This document shows positions 20,233 to 21,828 of a DNA stretch of 21,828 nt, one piece after another (the stretch's first letter is position 1; each line of letters starts with the position of its first letter). The notes under the pieces were generated by a model, which searched no databases, was not told where the DNA came from, and was given only the letters and a program-made list of their open reading frames with translations. The translations under genes were made by a program, and so were the position numbers. Source of the stretch: Paralcaligenes sp039935015 (GTDB lineage: Bacteria > Pseudomonadota > Gammaproteobacteria > Burkholderiales > Burkholderiaceae_B). Location: NCBI GenBank assembly GCA_039935015.1, contig JBDTLC010000116.1, forward strand, positions 1 through 21,828, given 5' to 3'.

Positions 20233-21828
20233 TCAGGCTGGACCGACATTACGCCGGTCGTTGATATCCTGTTGCAATCGGCCGGTAAAGTCATTCAGGG
20301 TCATGATTCCCAGATCGACGCCGCCACGACTTCGTACAGCCACTGTAGAGGCGGCGCGCTCTTTTTCGCCTACCACCAGAATGTACGGTACTTTTTGCAT
20401 ACTGTGTTCTCGGATTTTACGGGTGATTTTTTCCCCACGCAAATCGGACGAGACTCTAAACCCTTGTTTCTTCAGGCTTCGGGCGATTTCATCGGCATAT
20501 TCGGCCGACGGGTCCGAAATACAGCACACCACCGCCTGCTCGGGCGCCAGCCAAGGCGGCATGGCCCCCGTGTGATTTTCGATCAACATGCCAATAAAAC
20601 GCTCGAACGATCCGAGAATGGCTCGATGCAGCATAACCGGCGCGCGCCGCTGGTCATTGGCATCGACATACTCTGCCCCCAGGCGTTGCGGCATCGAAAA
20701 ATCGACCTGAATCGTGCCGCATTGCCATTGCCGGCCAATGGCATCTTTAAGTGTGTACTCGACCTTGGGACCGTAAAAGGCGCCCTCGCCGGGCGACACC
20801 TCAAACTGACAATGGGTGCGGCTTAGGCTTTCCATCAGCGCGTGTTCAGCCTTGTCCCAGACCTCGTCGGCGCCAATACGCTTGTCAGGCCGCGTTGCCA
20901 CTTTGTACAAAATTTCAGTAAAGCCGAAATCAGCATAGACCTTTTGCAAGAGCTCCGTGAACGCAGCGCACTCGTCCTGCAACTGATCTTCCGTGCAAAA
21001 AATGTGCCCATCGTCTTGCGTAAAACCACGCACCCGCATCAGGCCGTGCAAGGAGCCCGAAGGTTCATTTCGATGGCACTGTCCAAACTCGCCATATCGA
21101 ATCGGTAACTCGCGATAAGAGCGCAGCCCGGCATTGAAAATCTGGACATGACCTGGGCAATTCATGGGTTTGAGGCCATACACACGGTTTTCCGATTCGG
21201 TCGTGAACATGTTTTCGGCGTAATTGTCCCAATGGCCGGTTTTTTTCCATAAAGACAGATCGAGAATTTGCGGCGCCTTAACCTCTTTGTAGCCATTATC
21301 CTGATAGACCGTGCGCATGTACTGCTCGACTTGTTGCCACAAAGCCCAACCTTTGGGGTGCCAGAAAATCAGGCCTGGCGCCTCATCCTGGAAGTGAAAC
21401 AAATCCAGTTCGCGCCCTAGCTTGCGGTGATCACGCTTTTCAGCCTCTTCGAGCATGACTAGGTAAGCGGCCTGTTCTTCCTTGGTTGCCCACGCCGTTC
21501 CGTAAATGCGCTGGAGCATTTCATTTTTGCTATCGCCTCGCCAATAGGCGCCAGCAACTTTCATCAGTTTGAAGACCTTCAGCTTGCCAGTGGACGGCAC
21601 GTGCGGACCTCGGCACAGGTCGATAAAACCGCCCTCACGATACAGGCTGATAGGCTCATTAGACGGTATGGCCCCTATGATTTCGGCCTTGTAGTGCTCT
21701 CCAATACTCTTAAAAAAAGCAACCGCATCATCGCGCAACCACTCTTCGCGCGTAACCACCTCGTCTTTCTTTGCCAGCTCGACCATCTTGCGTTCGATGC
21801 TTTCCAGATCTTCGGGTGTGAACGGACG
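20233..21828 (-). CDS. thrS: Threonyl-tRNA synthetase (5' end cut by window edge)
   Basis: 531 residues are visible (E. coli 642), so about 110 N-terminal residues (TGS and part of the editing domain) lie beyond the right edge. The frame is open to the edge and reads in at RPFTPEDLESIERKMVELAK. Visible parts: the end of the editing domain (SLYREGGFIDLCRGPHVPST, FKLMKVAGAYWRGDS); the class II core with the zinc-ligand region GLKPMNCPGHVQIF, motif 2 (GQCHRNEPSGSLHGLMRVRG, FTQDDGHIFC) and motif 3 (HRAILGSFERFIGMLIENHT); then the anticodon-binding domain (EIARSLKKQGFRVSSDLRGE, YILVVGEKERAASTVAVRSR). It charges tRNA-Thr. It lies directly upstream of infC on the same strand, as in many bacteria. 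Confidence 0.97.
   Translation of the reverse strand, partial: RPFTPEDLESIERKMVELAKKDEVVTREEWLRDDAVAFFKSIGEHYKAEIIGAIPSNEPISLYREGGFIDLCRGPHVPSTGKLKVFKLMKVAGAYWRGDSKNEMLQRIYGTAWATKEEQAAYLVMLEEAEKRDHRKLGRELDLFHFQDEAPGLIFWHPKGWALWQQVEQYMRTVYQDNGYKEVKAPQILDLSLWKKTGHWDNYAENMFTTESENRVYGLKPMNCPGHVQIFNAGLRSYRELPIRYGEFGQCHRNEPSGSLHGLMRVRGFTQDDGHIFCTEDQLQDECAAFTELLQKVYADFGFTEILYKVATRPDKRIGADEVWDKAEHALMESLSRTHCQFEVSPGEGAFYGPKVEYTLKDAIGRQWQCGTIQVDFSMPQRLGAEYVDANDQRRAPVMLHRAILGSFERFIGMLIENHTGAMPPWLAPEQAVVCCISDPSAEYADEIARSLKKQGFRVSSDLRGEKITRKIREHSMQKVPYILVVGEKERAASTVAVRSRGGVDLGIMTLNDFTGRLQQDINDRRNVGPA

Noticed and set aside
1..21828. Search for mobile elements, prophage, CRISPR, defence genes, tRNA or rRNA
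   Set aside because: No transposase, integrase, phage, Cas or toxin-antitoxin proteins, no regular spacer array and no cloverleaf or rRNA-like sequence was recognised; all large open frames are accounted for by known families or the one lipoprotein.

Overview
The window is about 21.8 kb of dense bacterial chromosome, with both terminal genes cut by the window edges. Gene content and protein sequences point to a betaproteobacterium of the Burkholderiales, most likely the Alcaligenaceae (Bordetella/Pusillimonas-like). The pointers are a regulatory PTS of EI, HPr and a mannose-type EIIA beside gshB, a comM/ubiK/glnK/amtB neighbourhood, and pheS-pheT-ihfA-merR. I see no prophage, transposase, CRISPR array, tRNA or rRNA. 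Most of the window is core housekeeping sequence, and the interest lies in regulation and gene order.

Left part (1-5528). On the minus strand an Atm1-type ABC exporter is followed by an Rrf2-family SUF regulator, whose stop overlaps the start of sufB (cut by the left edge). A promoter with a probable Rrf2/IscR-type operator precedes the regulator. Divergent from the exporter is a plus-strand pair: an ECF sigma factor overlapping by 4 bases a membrane-anchored RskA-type anti-sigma factor. The 197-bp divergent region holds three 10-bp direct repeats at exact 14-bp spacing.

Translation block (5136-10070), all minus strand: rpmI, rplT, pheS, pheT, ihfA, merR. rpmI has its own promoter and a leader of about 215 bases. 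The gap upstream of it (10071-10503) also carries a nested inverted repeat and two tandem 32-bp repeats containing hairpins; a third copy of the hairpin core lies at 5113-5127.

Middle block (10504-16117): comM (-), kynA (+) with a perfect palindrome between its -35 and -10, ubiK (-), a small lipoprotein (-) with a strong terminator, then glnK-amtB (+). A sigma-54 promoter and an upstream NtrC box make glnK-amtB a nitrogen-limitation operon.

Right block (16121-21828), all minus strand: thrS (cut by the right edge), infC with an apparent AUC start codon, gshB, a mannose-type EIIA, HPr and EI. No EIIB/EIIC is present, so this is a regulatory phosphorelay.

The main structural oddity is that the usually contiguous thrS-infC-rpmI-rplT-pheST-ihfA cluster is split between infC and rpmI by about 9.6 kb (comM to gshB). 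I found no convincing new defence or mobile system. The best leads are regulatory: the 14-bp-period repeats, the kynA palindrome, the repeat cluster at the rpmI junction, the AUC start of infC, and the split ribosomal operon.
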